Program-made: the position numbers and the translations under genes
Part shown: positions 19,786-29,700 of the stretch, piece by piece
How the letters are laid out: every line of letters begins with the position of its first letter
How positions within the stretch are numbered: position 1 is the stretch's first letter
Assembly: GCF_015277735.1 (NCBI RefSeq)
Contig: NZ_JADHDA010000005.1
Location: forward strand, 1-64,000
Reading direction: 5' to 3'
Source: Psychrobacter sp. NG254
GTDB taxonomy: Bacteria; Pseudomonadota; Gammaproteobacteria; Pseudomonadales; Moraxellaceae
Length of the DNA stretch: 64,000 bases
Notes under the pieces: model-generated
What the model was told of the DNA's origin: nothing
Databases searched by the model: none
The model's input: only the letters and a program-made list of their open reading frames with translations

Positions 19786-20318
19786 TGACTATTCAGAGAC
19801 TGCCGATATTACTTGTTTTGAGCATGGCAACGCTATTGATGACAGGTTGTACAGATCGTATTGGTATGGCAGAGCAATCAATGGCTGACATACGTAATCA
19901 GCCAGCCCAACCTATCGAACCACCGCCTAAGGCTGAGCTGGTAGAGGACTTCGTCTATAGTGCCAGTGCCCAGCGCAGTCCGTTTTTGCCGCCAAGTTTG
20001 GTCAATGTACAGGGCCCTACAACCTCAATCGATGGTGTGCGACCTGACATTACAAGAACGAAAGAACCGCTTGAGCAGTATGAGCTGACGCAGCTGATTT
20101 TTAGAGGTGTTGTGGTTGCTCCGGAAGGCCAGCAGTATGCATTGATACAACGTCCGGATGGCTCGGTTGCTAGTGTGAAAGTAGGTAATTATCTTGGATT
20201 AAATGACGGCCGTATCGTTGAAATCACGCCGACTCAGGTTAACTTGATTGAAATTGTGCCAGACAGTCGTGCCGGGTTCGTTGAAAAACCCCAGTCACTG
20301 GTATCCCCTATAAGCTAA
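19785..20318 (+). CDS. pilP: Type IV pilus lipoprotein PilP
   Basis: PilP is an inner-membrane lipoprotein that bridges PilN/PilO and the PilQ secretin. The 177-residue product has a lipoprotein signal peptide with lipobox LMTGC (Cys22). A disordered Pro-rich linker (QPAQPIEPPPKAELV) follows, then the beta-sandwich domain with FRGVVVAPEGQQYALIQRPD and VKVGNYLGLNDGRIVEI, typical of PilP. It starts on the TAATG overlap with pilO, and pilQ follows 27 bp later. Confidence 0.95.
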   Translation: MTIQRLPILLVLSMATLLMTGCTDRIGMAEQSMADIRNQPAQPIEPPPKAELVEDFVYSASAQRSPFLPPSLVNVQGPTTSIDGVRPDITRTKEPLEQYELTQLIFRGVVVAPEGQQYALIQRPDGSVASVKVGNYLGLNDGRIVEITPTQVNLIEIVPDSRAGFVEKPQSLVSPIS

Positions 20319-20345
20319 GTTGGCAGATTTTTTGAGGAATAAATA

Positions 20346-22700
20346 ATGACAGTACGCAACAACAAGGTGATGATAATGAGCAATCGTGTGTCTTCCGCTT
20401 TTGCCATTTCAGCATTGGCCGTCAGCATGATAGCCGTGAGCAATAGCGCATATGCTGCACAGCGCATCAACAATGTCTCTGTAGTACAAACGGCACCAGC
20501 CGTGACTCAAATGCGCTTGGGGTTCACAGGAACGCCAGTATTACCAGCAGCATATCAACTGGATGACCCTAGTCGCTTGGTGTTAGATTTTGAGCAAGTA
20601 CAAAACGGTCTTGCCAGTCGCTTCAATGAATACAATATTGGTGTCGTCAATGATGTCACTACACTGAGTAGCGACAGTACCACGCGTCTTATTGTTGGCC
20701 TAAAAGAGTCGGGCAATTATACGACCGCGATTGAGGGCAACGAGCTATTGCTGACCATCACTGATCCGAGTCGTCCTGTGATTACCAGTGATCCGGTACA
20801 GGATGTGCTCAATAACAATAGTAATAACAATATCACGACGACGACAATTGTTACGCCAATTATTGAGACCAGTACCGTTCCGGTTGCCGCTGTTCGTACG
20901 AACACGCCTTCTTTGAAAAAAGAAGTCCCAGCAGATACGATGGTGGTCAGAGTCAATCCACTGCTCAACCCTCAACTTGCTGCCTCACAAGTGAGTAAAC
21001 AGTATAGTTACGACGGTCTCAGTGCAGTGAATTTTTCGGCAGGCAATGATGGTGGTGGTAATATCAGCGTTGTACTGGCCAATGAAGCCATTCCAGTAGA
21101 TGTACAGCGTCAAGGCAATCAGTTAGTGGTGCGTTTGACTGGTAGTACAGTGCCAAGAAACTTGCTACGTCGATTGAATATTAATAGCGGTCTTGTCAGC
21201 AGTATAGATACCAAAAACCAAGGTCAAAATGGTGTCATCACCATAAACATGACAGATGATTATGAGTATCAAGCATATCAGTCTGGCAACCAGTTGAATA
21301 TCGGTATCAAAAAACCTGAACTACTACGTGAGCCAACGCTTGAAGAAAGAGTCTATAGTGGCGAACCACTGTCTATGGAGTTTCAAGACGTCGAGATTCG
21401 TAGTGTATTAGACATTTTGGCCCAGTTTACCGAGATGAACATCGTTGCTAACGACTCAGTCGCTGGTAACATCACTTTGCGTCTGATCAATGTGCCTTGG
21501 GATCAGGCGCTCGATATTATCTTAAAGAGCAAAAATCTAGACAAGCGTGAAAACGGCAATATTATTTTGGTCGCGCCTGCTACAGAGCTTGCTGAGCAAG
21601 AAGCAAAGGAGCTTGAAGCACAGCAAGCCGTGAAGTCTTATGCACCATTGCGGACTGAGTATATCCGTTTGAGCTATGCTATAGCGCAAGATGTATTGAC
21701 GCTGATCTCTCAAGGTAGTGGTTCATCTGGTGGTAGTGGCACCTCAAGCCGAGCCGATGAAAACAATACGTTGTTGTCTAATCGTGGCACAGTGACCGTT
21801 GATGATCGTACCAATACTTTGATCATTAAAGACGTGGCTGAGAGTATCGAAAATATTCACAAATTAATCAGCAAAATTGATATCCCCGTTCGTCAGGTCA
21901 TGATTGAAGCGCGTATCGTTAGCGCCACGGATAGCTTTAGTAAAGAAATCGGCGTTCGCTGGGGCATCCTGTCAAATGGCGCAGCAAACAACCGTAGCTT
22001 GTTGGTTGGTGGTAGTAATCAGACATTGGCAGATCTCAAAGACTTTGACATAGAGACCACCACAGTCAATGGTCAAACGGTCTCGTATCCGTCGTATGAC
22101 ATTACCAGTCCTGATAATTTAAACGTTGATTTAGGCGTTTCTAACCCAGCGGGTAGTATTGCCTTTGGCTTACTCAGTATGTCTGATGTGATGCTTGATC
22201 TTGAGCTGTCAGCACTGCAAGCCGACAATCGCGGTGAAGTTATCTCAACACCCAAGATTTTGACAGCAGACAAGCAAACAGCAAAAGTCTCGTCCGGTAC
22301 GCAGATTCCGTATCAAGAAGCATCAGCCAGTGGTGCTACAACGACCAGTTTTAAAGAAGCAGCACTGAGCTTAGAAGCCACGCCGAATATCACACCTGAT
22401 GGTAAGATTGGTCTAAAATTGGTCATTACCAATGGTACACCGACTATCATCAACAATCAGGTAGCTATTTCTGAGGACTCGATCTCGACCAATGTTATTA
22501 TCGAAGATGGGCAGACAGTTGTACTAGGCGGTGTGTTTAAAAACCGTACTAGTAACGGCGTAGATAAAGTACCTTTCTTAGGAGACCTGCCTTATATTGG
22601 CCGTGCATTCCGCCGAGATGTACGTAGCAATACTAAGGAAGAGTTACTTATTTTTGTCACGCCAAAACTGATCAATGATGGTACAAGCCGTTTGAATTAA
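20346..22700 (+). CDS. pilQ: Type IV pilus secretin PilQ
   Basis: PilQ is the outer-membrane secretin through which the pilus fibre passes. The 784-residue product has a signal peptide ending near AYA-AQR and two AMIN domains (about residues 38-135 and 210-330) that bind peptidoglycan. An STN domain follows (LDILAQFTEMNIVANDSV), then a secretin N0/N1-type domain with a Gly/Ser-rich insertion near residue 460. The C-terminal secretin barrel has VPFLGDLPYIGRAFR. The ATG at 20346 has GAGG upstream; an in-frame ATG at 20376 with AAGGTGA is a possible alternative and would give a more compact signal peptide. The operon ends at a terminator 20 bp downstream. Confidence 0.96.
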   Translation: MTVRNNKVMIMSNRVSSAFAISALAVSMIAVSNSAYAAQRINNVSVVQTAPAVTQMRLGFTGTPVLPAAYQLDDPSRLVLDFEQVQNGLASRFNEYNIGVVNDVTTLSSDSTTRLIVGLKESGNYTTAIEGNELLLTITDPSRPVITSDPVQDVLNNNSNNNITTTTIVTPIIETSTVPVAAVRTNTPSLKKEVPADTMVVRVNPLLNPQLAASQVSKQYSYDGLSAVNFSAGNDGGGNISVVLANEAIPVDVQRQGNQLVVRLTGSTVPRNLLRRLNINSGLVSSIDTKNQGQNGVITINMTDDYEYQAYQSGNQLNIGIKKPELLREPTLEERVYSGEPLSMEFQDVEIRSVLDILAQFTEMNIVANDSVAGNITLRLINVPWDQALDIILKSKNLDKRENGNIILVAPATELAEQEAKELEAQQAVKSYAPLRTEYIRLSYAIAQDVLTLISQGSGSSGGSGTSSRADENNTLLSNRGTVTVDDRTNTLIIKDVAESIENIHKLISKIDIPVRQVMIEARIVSATDSFSKEIGVRWGILSNGAANNRSLLVGGSNQTLADLKDFDIETTTVNGQTVSYPSYDITSPDNLNVDLGVSNPAGSIAFGLLSMSDVMLDLELSALQADNRGEVISTPKILTADKQTAKVSSGTQIPYQEASASGATTTSFKEAALSLEATPNITPDGKIGLKLVITNGTPTIINNQVAISEDSISTNVIIEDGQTVVLGGVFKNRTSNGVDKVPFLGDLPYIGRAFRRDVRSNTKEELLIFVTPKLINDGTSRLN

Positions 22701-22720
22701 TGGGCAGTTGGTTTTTATTA

Positions 22721-22750
22721 AAAAAAGCAAGCCACCGTGCTTGCTTTTTT
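22721..22750 (+). terminator. Intrinsic terminator of the pil operon
   Basis: AAAAAAGCAAGC (22721-22732) pairs perfectly with GCTTGCTTTTTT (22739-22750) around a 6-nt loop. Confidence 0.85.
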
Positions 22751-22842
22751 ATGTGCTGAATTTTACTCACAATAATCATGGCTCATTACTAGCCAGAATA
22801 TCAATGACGTTGTATCATACCTAATTTAGCTGAGTAAGTACT

Positions 22843-23412
22843 ATGGTGCAGGAATTGCCGTCGGTGTTTTTAGTGGGACCGATGGGAGCAGGGAAGACGA
22901 CAATCGGTAAACTACTGGCCAAACAATTGGGCCGCACTTTTGTAGATAGTGATTGGTATGTCGAATCGCAAACCGGTGCCGATATTGCTTGGATCTTCGC
23001 AAAAGAAGGCGAAGCGGGCTTTCGTGAGCGTGAAACGCGTGCTATCGATGAGTTGACCCAAAACCCTCAAATCGTACTGGCAACGGGCGGCGGTGCAGTG
23101 ATGTGTGCTGAAAACCGTGAGTTTTTACATCAGCGTGGTATCGTCGTTTACCTCAATGCTCCCGTAGATGTGCAAATGGCTCGTACTGCTAAGGATAAGT
23201 CTCGACCATTATTACAGCAGCCAAATCCTAGAAAAATACTTCAGGATTTGTACAGTGCTCGAGATCCTTTGTATCGGCAGGTGGCACATATCATCATGCC
23301 GACGGGCCATACGTATCCGCGGCATATGGTCAACCAACTGCTACAGCAATTAGAAACCTTTTCTGACGCTACCACGATGGCGCCAGCTTCAGCCCCTAAA
23401 AACGACCAATAG
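22843..23412 (+). CDS. aroK: Shikimate kinase
   Basis: AroK phosphorylates shikimate at the 3-hydroxyl with ATP, step five of the shikimate pathway, in the cytoplasm. The 189-residue product has the Walker A motif GPMGAGKT (residues 12-19), the shikimate-binding FVDSDWYVE segment with its Asp, FRERETRAI, and the GGGAV loop. The lid region carries KDKSRPLL. The C-terminus has a short Ala/Ser/Pro tail. No promoter is obvious in the 92 bp after the pil terminator. aroB follows 69 bp later, the classic aroKB pair. Confidence 0.96.
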   Translation: MVQELPSVFLVGPMGAGKTTIGKLLAKQLGRTFVDSDWYVESQTGADIAWIFAKEGEAGFRERETRAIDELTQNPQIVLATGGGAVMCAENREFLHQRGIVVYLNAPVDVQMARTAKDKSRPLLQQPNPRKILQDLYSARDPLYRQVAHIIMPTGHTYPRHMVNQLLQQLETFSDATTMAPASAPKNDQ

Positions 23413-23481
23413 CAGATCGAGTAGCACGGTTGCTGTTCAGATCTGCTTTTTATCTTATTATCAATCTTTAAGGACTCTTTC

Positions 23482-24591
23482 ATGACAATGCCAGTGTTTT
23501 ATGATGCTCTAACGGTTCACACGCAAAGTCATGATTATCCAATCGTCATTACTGAAAACGCTGCGATAGAAAAGAGCAGTATGGCACAGCAAGTAGCGCC
23601 TTATATTGGTGGTCAGCAGGTATTGATTGTCACTAATGAGACGGTCGCGCCTTTGTACTTGAAACCCTTGGAAGACGAGCTGTCCGTACAATTTACGGTA
23701 AGGATTTGTGTGTTGCCAGATGGCGAGCAATATAAAAACCAAACCAGTATCGATCAAATCTATGATGCCCTAATGGCGGAGCACTTTAATCGTGATGTCA
23801 CGCTCATCGCGCTCGGTGGCGGCGTGGTTGGTGACATGACAGGGTTTGCCGCAGCAAGCTTTATGCGTGGGGTGAATTTTATCCAAATTCCAACAACGTT
23901 GTTATCGCAAGTGGATTCAAGCGTGGGTGGCAAAACAGGCATCAATCATACACAAGGCAAAAATATGATTGGGGCGTTTTGGCAACCGCAAATGGTTCTT
24001 GCTGATATGAGTACTCTCAAAACATTACCGACACGCGAGCTATCAGCTGGTATCGCTGAAATTATTAAATACGCCCTCATCATGGACGAAACATTTTTGA
24101 CATGGCTTGAGACCAATCTGCCTGCGATGATGGCATTGGATTTGGCAGTACTTGGGGAAGCTGTGAAGCGCTGCTGTCAGTACAAGGCTGATGTCGTGGC
24201 ACAAGATGAAAGAGAGTCAGGTGTGCGTGCACTACTCAACTTCGGTCATACCTTTGGTCATGTGATTGAGACAAATGAAGGCTATGGCAATTGGTTGCAT
24301 GGTGAGGCAGTTGCAGCTGGCATGGTACAAGCAGCTGAGCTTTCCCAAAAGATTGGCTGGCTAACTCATGATGAGGTTGCGCGTATCAAGCGTGTCTTAA
24401 TCCTAGGTAATCTACCTATCACACCGCCGGTTATCGAGGTAGAGACTGCTTTGAACCTGATGGGGCATGATAAAAAAGTGAAACACGGACAAATCCGCCT
24501 GATTTTGTTAAAATCAATAGGCGATGCTGTGTTGACCAATGACTTTGATCACGAGTTGTTGTCTGAAGTATTGTCACAATACAGCGCGTAG
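23482..24591 (+). CDS. aroB: 3-dehydroquinate synthase
   Basis: AroB converts DAHP to 3-dehydroquinate, step two of the shikimate pathway, using NAD and a divalent metal. The 369-residue product shows the NAD-binding [19 protein letters not shown] block, the [19 protein letters not shown] block, and the metal ligands in [10 protein letters not shown] and [15 protein letters not shown] precedes the ATG closely. It lies between aroK and a SPOR-like gene, matching the aroK-aroB-damX order of enterobacteria and the equivalent Pseudomonas cluster. Confidence 0.97.
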   Translation: MTMPVFYDALTVHTQSHDYPIVITENAAIEKSSMAQQVAPYIGGQQVLIVTNETVAPLYLKPLEDELSVQFTVRICVLPDGEQYKNQTSIDQIYDALMAEHFNRDVTLIALGGGVVGDMTGFAAASFMRGVNFIQIPTTLLSQVDSSVGGKTGINHTQGKNMIGAFWQPQMVLADMSTLKTLPTRELSAGIAEIIKYALIMDETFLTWLETNLPAMMALDLAVLGEAVKRCCQYKADVVAQDERESGVRALLNFGHTFGHVIETNEGYGNWLHGEAVAAGMVQAAELSQKIGWLTHDEVARIKRVLILGNLPITPPVIEVETALNLMGHDKKVKHGQIRLILLKSIGDAVLTNDFDHELLSEVLSQYSA

Positions 24592-24691
24592 CTCATTAAG
24601 ATCGTGTGCAACTTATCAAAGTTTTAGTAAATGTATAGGGATGCCTATACGCTTTAGTGCACTCAAATATGTTTTTACCAAGGACACTCTC

Positions 24692-25780
24692 ATGGCAGCA
24701 TCAAAACCGACGACACGTACGGCTAGCCAATCATACAGTCGTCAGGCCTTGATTTGGCTAGTAGTGACATTGCTGTTGGGCATTGTCACCGCATTGGTAT
24801 GGATGCTGAGTCAAACACCAGCAATGGGTGCCAAGATCGAAAACGCACCAGTATCCGCACCGCAAATGCTGGCTGATGAGTTTGAACAGCCATTAAAGAT
24901 AGAGTCGTTGCATGAGCTTGATACGGATGTGCAACCCATTAACTTTGATGCCACGGTTCGTGATTTGCGTGATTATCCTGATGAATTCAAAGACAAGCGT
25001 TATCTACTGGCCAATAAAGGCAAGTGGACTGTGCAAGTGATGAATGTGGCCGAAAACGATGTGATCGTTAGCTACTTAGAAAGCCGCAAAGATCGCGAGA
25101 AATTTGCTTATTTTCGATATCTTGACGACGAAAATCAGGTTCGTTATATGTTGACCTATGGGCTGATGAGTAGTCCACAAGAAGCGGTAGGGGCTGCCAA
25201 ACTGATCGATTTTAAATTGCCTACGGATGTTCGTGTATTGCCAGAAGAGATCAATCGATACGTTGGTATTATTGACAATTACGAGCGCCCTGACCCAGTA
25301 AAAGACTTGAGTACAAAGCGTACCCGTGCTGTTAGCTTGAAACCAACCAAACGTGAAATACCTGTTCGCCAAAAAGCGGAGGCGGTGGCGAGCGATCAAG
25401 CAGCTACGGACAACAGTAACCGTAATGCTCAAGATACTGCTAGTAGTAAGTCTGAGCCAAGTATTCGCCAATCAGCTGATACGTCTGAAACCCTCTCTGT
25501 GAGTGAAGAACGCACAATTGGTAATGACGTACCTTCATCTGAAACTTCACCCAAAAATGAAGAAAGTACAAGCAAACCGGTGTCTGAGACTAAAAAGCCT
25601 GCATCATCAGAAGCGGATAAAACCACCACCAAAAAGCCACCAGTGGTGCCAGCGCCTAAACCGCCGAGCACTACTTCGAACACCAATAACAAGAATGCCA
25701 ATGCTAAGAGTGCTAACACCAGTGCGCCAAAAGAAAATAGTGATAGCATAAAAACGCTGATAGAAGATAAGAGTAATTAG
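24692..25780 (+). CDS. Membrane protein with SPOR-like segment, DamX position
   Basis: The frame is open from 24539, but I start at the ATG 24692. It has AGGA at 24681-24684, and the upstream extension would overlap aroB. The 362-residue product has a short cytoplasmic N-terminus and one transmembrane helix at about residues 18-40 (QALIWLVVTLLLGIVTALVW). A folded segment at about 110-200 (WTVQVMNVAENDVIVSYL, then GLMSSPQEAVGAAKLI) follows a divergent SPOR pattern. A long Ser/Thr/Lys/Pro-rich tail ends the protein. SPOR domains bind septal, denuded peptidoglycan. Position after aroKB suggests a DamX-type division or envelope role. Unlike DamX, the SPOR-like part is central, not C-terminal. Confidence 0.65.
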   Translation: MAASKPTTRTASQSYSRQALIWLVVTLLLGIVTALVWMLSQTPAMGAKIENAPVSAPQMLADEFEQPLKIESLHELDTDVQPINFDATVRDLRDYPDEFKDKRYLLANKGKWTVQVMNVAENDVIVSYLESRKDREKFAYFRYLDDENQVRYMLTYGLMSSPQEAVGAAKLIDFKLPTDVRVLPEEINRYVGIIDNYERPDPVKDLSTKRTRAVSLKPTKREIPVRQKAEAVASDQAATDNSNRNAQDTASSKSEPSIRQSADTSETLSVSEERTIGNDVPSSETSPKNEESTSKPVSETKKPASSEADKTTTKKPPVVPAPKPPSTTSNTNNKNANAKSANTSAPKENSDSIKTLIEDKSN

Positions 25781-25860
25781 TTTTTTGCAGATAGCCTCGC
25801 TTGCCTGAAGTTTATGGTGGCACTAACGACCGCTTTGTAAATACTTAATACGACTTAATC

Positions 25861-25894
25861 AAACCCACTAATGAACTCATTAGTGGGTTTTTTA
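25861..25894 (+). terminator. Intrinsic terminator after the SPOR-like gene
   Basis: AAACCCACTAATGA (25861-25874) pairs perfectly with TCATTAGTGGGTTT (25877-25890), followed by TTT. The central pairs would open to form the loop. It closes the aroKB unit. Confidence 0.85.
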
Positions 25895-26224
25895 TGGCTC
25901 AAGTATTTTTTGGTTAAAAAGATAAGGAGAAGATAGCGGTCAAAAACAGTCGATTATCATAAGCCTACCTAACCATGTCACAGATGAGTCACTCATATTC
26001 GAATTTTAATATGATTATTGATTGTCCTATAACCAATAGTAATAAATACTATTACAAATTATGGCTGATGAATCGATAGAAAAGACTAGATTTTTTGTCA
26101 ATCATTAACTAATATAACTGTGGGCGACGTTCTGTACAGTTATCGTAAAAATGTTTATTTAACAATGACTTAATAGTATATATACTGTTTTTTTGGCGCT
26201 TTGCCAGACATTGTTGTCTCAAGC

Positions 26225-26289
26225 GTGGCACTAATTGTTTACTAGGAAGTGATGGTAAGTGCCACAATTTCTCTCATTGTCACTTTTTT
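26225..26289 (+). promoter_or_regulatory. Candidate attenuator: alternative anti-terminator and terminator stems
   Basis: GTGGCACT (26225-26232) is fully complementary to AGTGCCAC (26258-26265). The same AGTG/ACAAT bases can instead form AAGTG (26257-26261) plus ACAAT (26264-26268) with ATTGT plus CACTT (26276-26285). That is a 10-bp stem with a 2-nt bulge and 7-nt loop, running into six T residues (26284-26289). The two structures exclude each other, as in attenuators. It could also be the end of a short sRNA. Confidence 0.5.
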
Positions 26290-26633
26290 AGAGTGAGTAC
26301 AGCACTTGAATACAGAGCGTCAGATATTCAAGATGAATCAAATGCATTGTTATTAATCTGTCATAGATAAACGTTTACAACTGAAATATGACAACCAACA
26401 TAACAATTGATGCTTAAGCAAAAGACATAAGATATCAATAAGCGCGTGACTGGTATTTTGGGAGAGGTTTTAACCCATTACCAAGGGCCGATACTCACAA
26501 GCTATTGATATACGAATCACATGTCGAGACTTCACCTAACGATTAAGAAAACCACGGTTTTTCTGTGTTTTAGGGTATGACGTCCAAGCCTTGCACCATT
26601 GACTAATTCTAAGACCCGAATATCCTTTATCAG

Positions 26634-26690
26634 CCCGTTCTGCCTACGGGTACCAGCTTACACTCCGCATTGGAGATATAAGCTGCCCGT
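26634..26690 (+). promoter_or_regulatory. Three-tier stem-loop with a competing stem, just before gltB
   Basis: ACGGG (26646-26650) can pair with CCCGT upstream (26634-26638) or CCCGT downstream (26686-26690). In the second form it closes a long hairpin: CAGCTTA/TAAGCTG (26654-26660 with 26679-26685), then CTCC/GGAG (26663-26666 with 26672-26675), around loop GCATT. The hairpin ends 6 nt before the gltB Shine-Dalgarno. This suits translational control, or protection of the message. Confidence 0.5.
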
Positions 26691-26709
26691 CTACTTAAAA
26701 GGACAAGCT

Positions 26710-29700
26710 ATGTCGATGATTTCCTCGCAAACAAACCTGGCCACGCCAGATGATTTTTCTGATAATTGCGGTTTTGGTCTGATTGCTCACATTGAGGGTC
26801 AAGCCAGCCATGACTTGGTAAGAACTGCCATTCATAGTTTGAGTTGTATGACTCACCGCGGCGGCGTTGCTGCTGATGGTAGAACTGGTGACGGGTGTGG
26901 TTTATTATTAGCGACGCCTACTGAATTTTTTAAACAGATTGCCACTGAGCAACAATTGGTACTGACCGACAACTTTGCGGTCGGTATGGTGTTTGTCAAT
27001 TTGGATAATGACAAGTCTAAGCATAGTCAGCAAGTGCTCAGCGATGAGATTAAAGCGCAAGGGTTAGAAGTCGCAGGCTGGCGTGATGTGCCGCTTGATT
27101 TGAGTATCGTCGGTGAGATTGGCCGTGAGACATTACCGGACTTTAAGCAGATATTCGTCAATGCACCAGATGAGTTGGCTGCAGATGATTTTAATCGTAA
27201 GTTGTTTGTCGCACGCAAAAAAGCAGAGCAGCGCCTGACAGATGATGAGCTGTTTTATGTGTGCTCACTCAGTTGCCAGACCATTATTTATAAAGGTCTG
27301 GTCATGCCATCAGACTTGCCGGCATTCTTTTTAGACCTGCAAGATGAGCGCTTGGCCTCACATATCGTGGTGTTCCATCAGCGTTTCTCCACCAATACAT
27401 TACCTCGCTGGCCCTTGGCACAGCCGTTTCGTTATCTGGCCCACAATGGCGAGCTGAACACCATCACAGGTAACCGTAACTGGTCTAAGGCGCGTACGCC
27501 AAAACTCAAGTCAGACAAGTTGCCAAACTTGAATGAATTGACGCCATTAGTAAACAGTACCGGCTCTGACTCATCAAGCCTAGATAACATGCTGGAAGTA
27601 CTGATGTCAGGCGGTATGAACCTGTTCCATGCGATGTCGATTTTGGTGCCACCTGCCTGGCAGAATGTCGATAGTATGGACATGGATCTGCGTGCGTTTT
27701 ATGAATTTTACTCGCAGCATATGGAAGCGTGGGACGGCCCTGCCGGTCTCGTGATTCAAGATGGACGCTATGCAGTCTGTATGCTCGATAGAAACGGTCT
27801 GCGCCCGTCGCGTTGGGTGACGACTAAGAACGGTTATATCACCGTTGCATCAGAGGTTGGTGTTTGGGATTATGAACCAACCGACGTATTGGCAAAAGGC
27901 CGCGTTGGCCCAGGTCAAATGCTGGTCATTGATACGTTGACGGGTAAGGTTTTAGATACCACTGCTATCGCAACATTACTTAAAACGGCGCACCCATACC
28001 GTAAATGGCTGCGTGAAGAAGCGACACGTATACGTGATGATGAGCGTTTAGAGGAAACCTTAGCAACGCAAGCTTGCCGCGGCGATAAGCTAAAAACCCT
28101 ACAAAAGATGTATCACATCACCAATGAAGAGCGTACAGAAATCATTCGTCCCAATGCGGAGAATGGTCAAGAGCCAGTCGGCTCGATGGGTGATGACACG
28201 CCAATGGCAGTGCTGTCACAGCAAATTCGTCATGTGGGTGACTTTTTCCGTCAGCAGTTCGCACAGGTAACCAATCCGCCAATCGATCCACTACGTGAAT
28301 CGATTGTGATGTCATTACAGACCTGCCTAGGTGCTGAAACGAACGTATTTGCGCCGTCAGCGAGAGATGCTCATCGCATTATCTTATCATCGCCTGTCTT
28401 GTCAGCGAGCAAAATGCAGCAGCTTGAAACTTTAGATGATCCTGCGTTCAAGATAGCTCGCATTGATTTAAACTATGACCGTACTCTAGAGCTATCCGAT
28501 GCTATCGTTGCTATCTGTGAGCAAGTGGCAGATAACATCCGCTCGGGTAATACACTGATTGTCTTGTCTGATAAAGACATCGATGCAGACAAAGTACCAG
28601 CCAATGCCATCATGGTGACGGGTGCGGTGCATCATTATCTTATCGAGCAAGGTATTCGTACCGATGCCAATCTAGTGGTTGAAACGGGTCTGGCTCGCGA
28701 CTCACATCAAATAGCGGTATTGATTGGCTTTGGTGCGACCTGTGTCTATCCGTACTTGGCATATGATGTCATCGATGATTTGGTGGCGACTGGTGAACTG
28801 CTAGGTGACCCGATTCAAGCCCGCGTCAATTTCCGTAAAGGCTTGGATAAAGGGTTGCTAAAGATCCTATCAAAGATGGGTATCTCTACCATTGTGTCGT
28901 ATCGCGGCGCGCAGTTGTTTGAAGCAGTGGGCCTCTCAGAAGAAGTCGTGAGCCTGTGTTTCAAAGGCGTACAAAGCCGTATTAAAGGCGCTACCTTTGC
29001 AGATCTTGCCGCTGATCAAGCGCAGTTGGCTGCCAATGCATTTAAGCGTCGTGCCCCGTTAGATCAAGGTGGTCTGCTGAAGTTCGTCTTCAATAAAGAA
29101 TACCATGCCTTTAACCCTGACGTGATCAATAGCCTGCATACAGCTGTACGTACAGGCGATTATGATAACTATCTTAATTATGCCAACCTAGTAAATAGTC
29201 GTCCAGTCGCGACTTTACGCGACTTGTTACAGCTAAAAACAGACAACAGCATCGACGTCAATGAGGTCGAAGACATCTCTGAGATCTTAACGCGTTTTGA
29301 CTCAGCTGGTATGTCCCTAGGTGCGCTGTCTCCTGAAGCACACGAATCAATCGCCATGGCGATGAATACCATCGGTGGTCGCTCAAACTCTGGTGAGGGC
29401 GGTGAAGATCCTGCGCGCTACGGTACACTACGTAACTCAAAGATCAAGCAAGTTGCCTCTGGTCGTTTTGGGGTGACACCTGCCTATCTGCGCTCAGCGG
29501 AAGTCATGCAGATTAAAGTGGCTCAAGGTGCTAAGCCAGGTGAGGGTGGACAGCTACCAGGTGGTAAGGTCAATGCACTGATTGCACGCTTGCGTTATTC
29601 AGTACCGGGTGTGACTTTGATTTCACCGCCGCCGCATCATGATATTTATTCTATCGAAGATTTGGCACAGCTGATTTTTGATTTGAAACAAGTCAATCCA

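Larger units (their letters stand above)
25895..26709 (+). other. Long non-coding gltB upstream region rich in inverted repeats
   Basis: No credible gene lies in these 815 bp. Perfect inverted repeats read by eye are AATAGTA/TACTATT (26035-26053), ATAACTGT/ACAGTTAT (26114-26143), the palindrome AGTATATATACT (26175-26186), and CTTGAATA/TATTCAAG (26305-26332). Interrupted ones are TGGT-TGGG/CCCA-ACCA (26451-26483) plus the two elements listed separately. The density is far above that of other gaps here and suggests a structured leader, an sRNA gene, or clustered operators for nitrogen control. Confidence 0.5.

Noticed and set aside
24539..24691. Upstream extension of the SPOR-like protein
   Set aside because: It would overlap the 3' end of aroB, and its residues lack any pattern. 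AGGA lies before the ATG at 24692.
26599..26709. Upstream in-frame extension of gltB
   Set aside because: No Shine-Dalgarno at 26599, while AAAAGGA precedes 26710. The propeptide from 26710 is a reasonable length, and the region is better explained as RNA stems.
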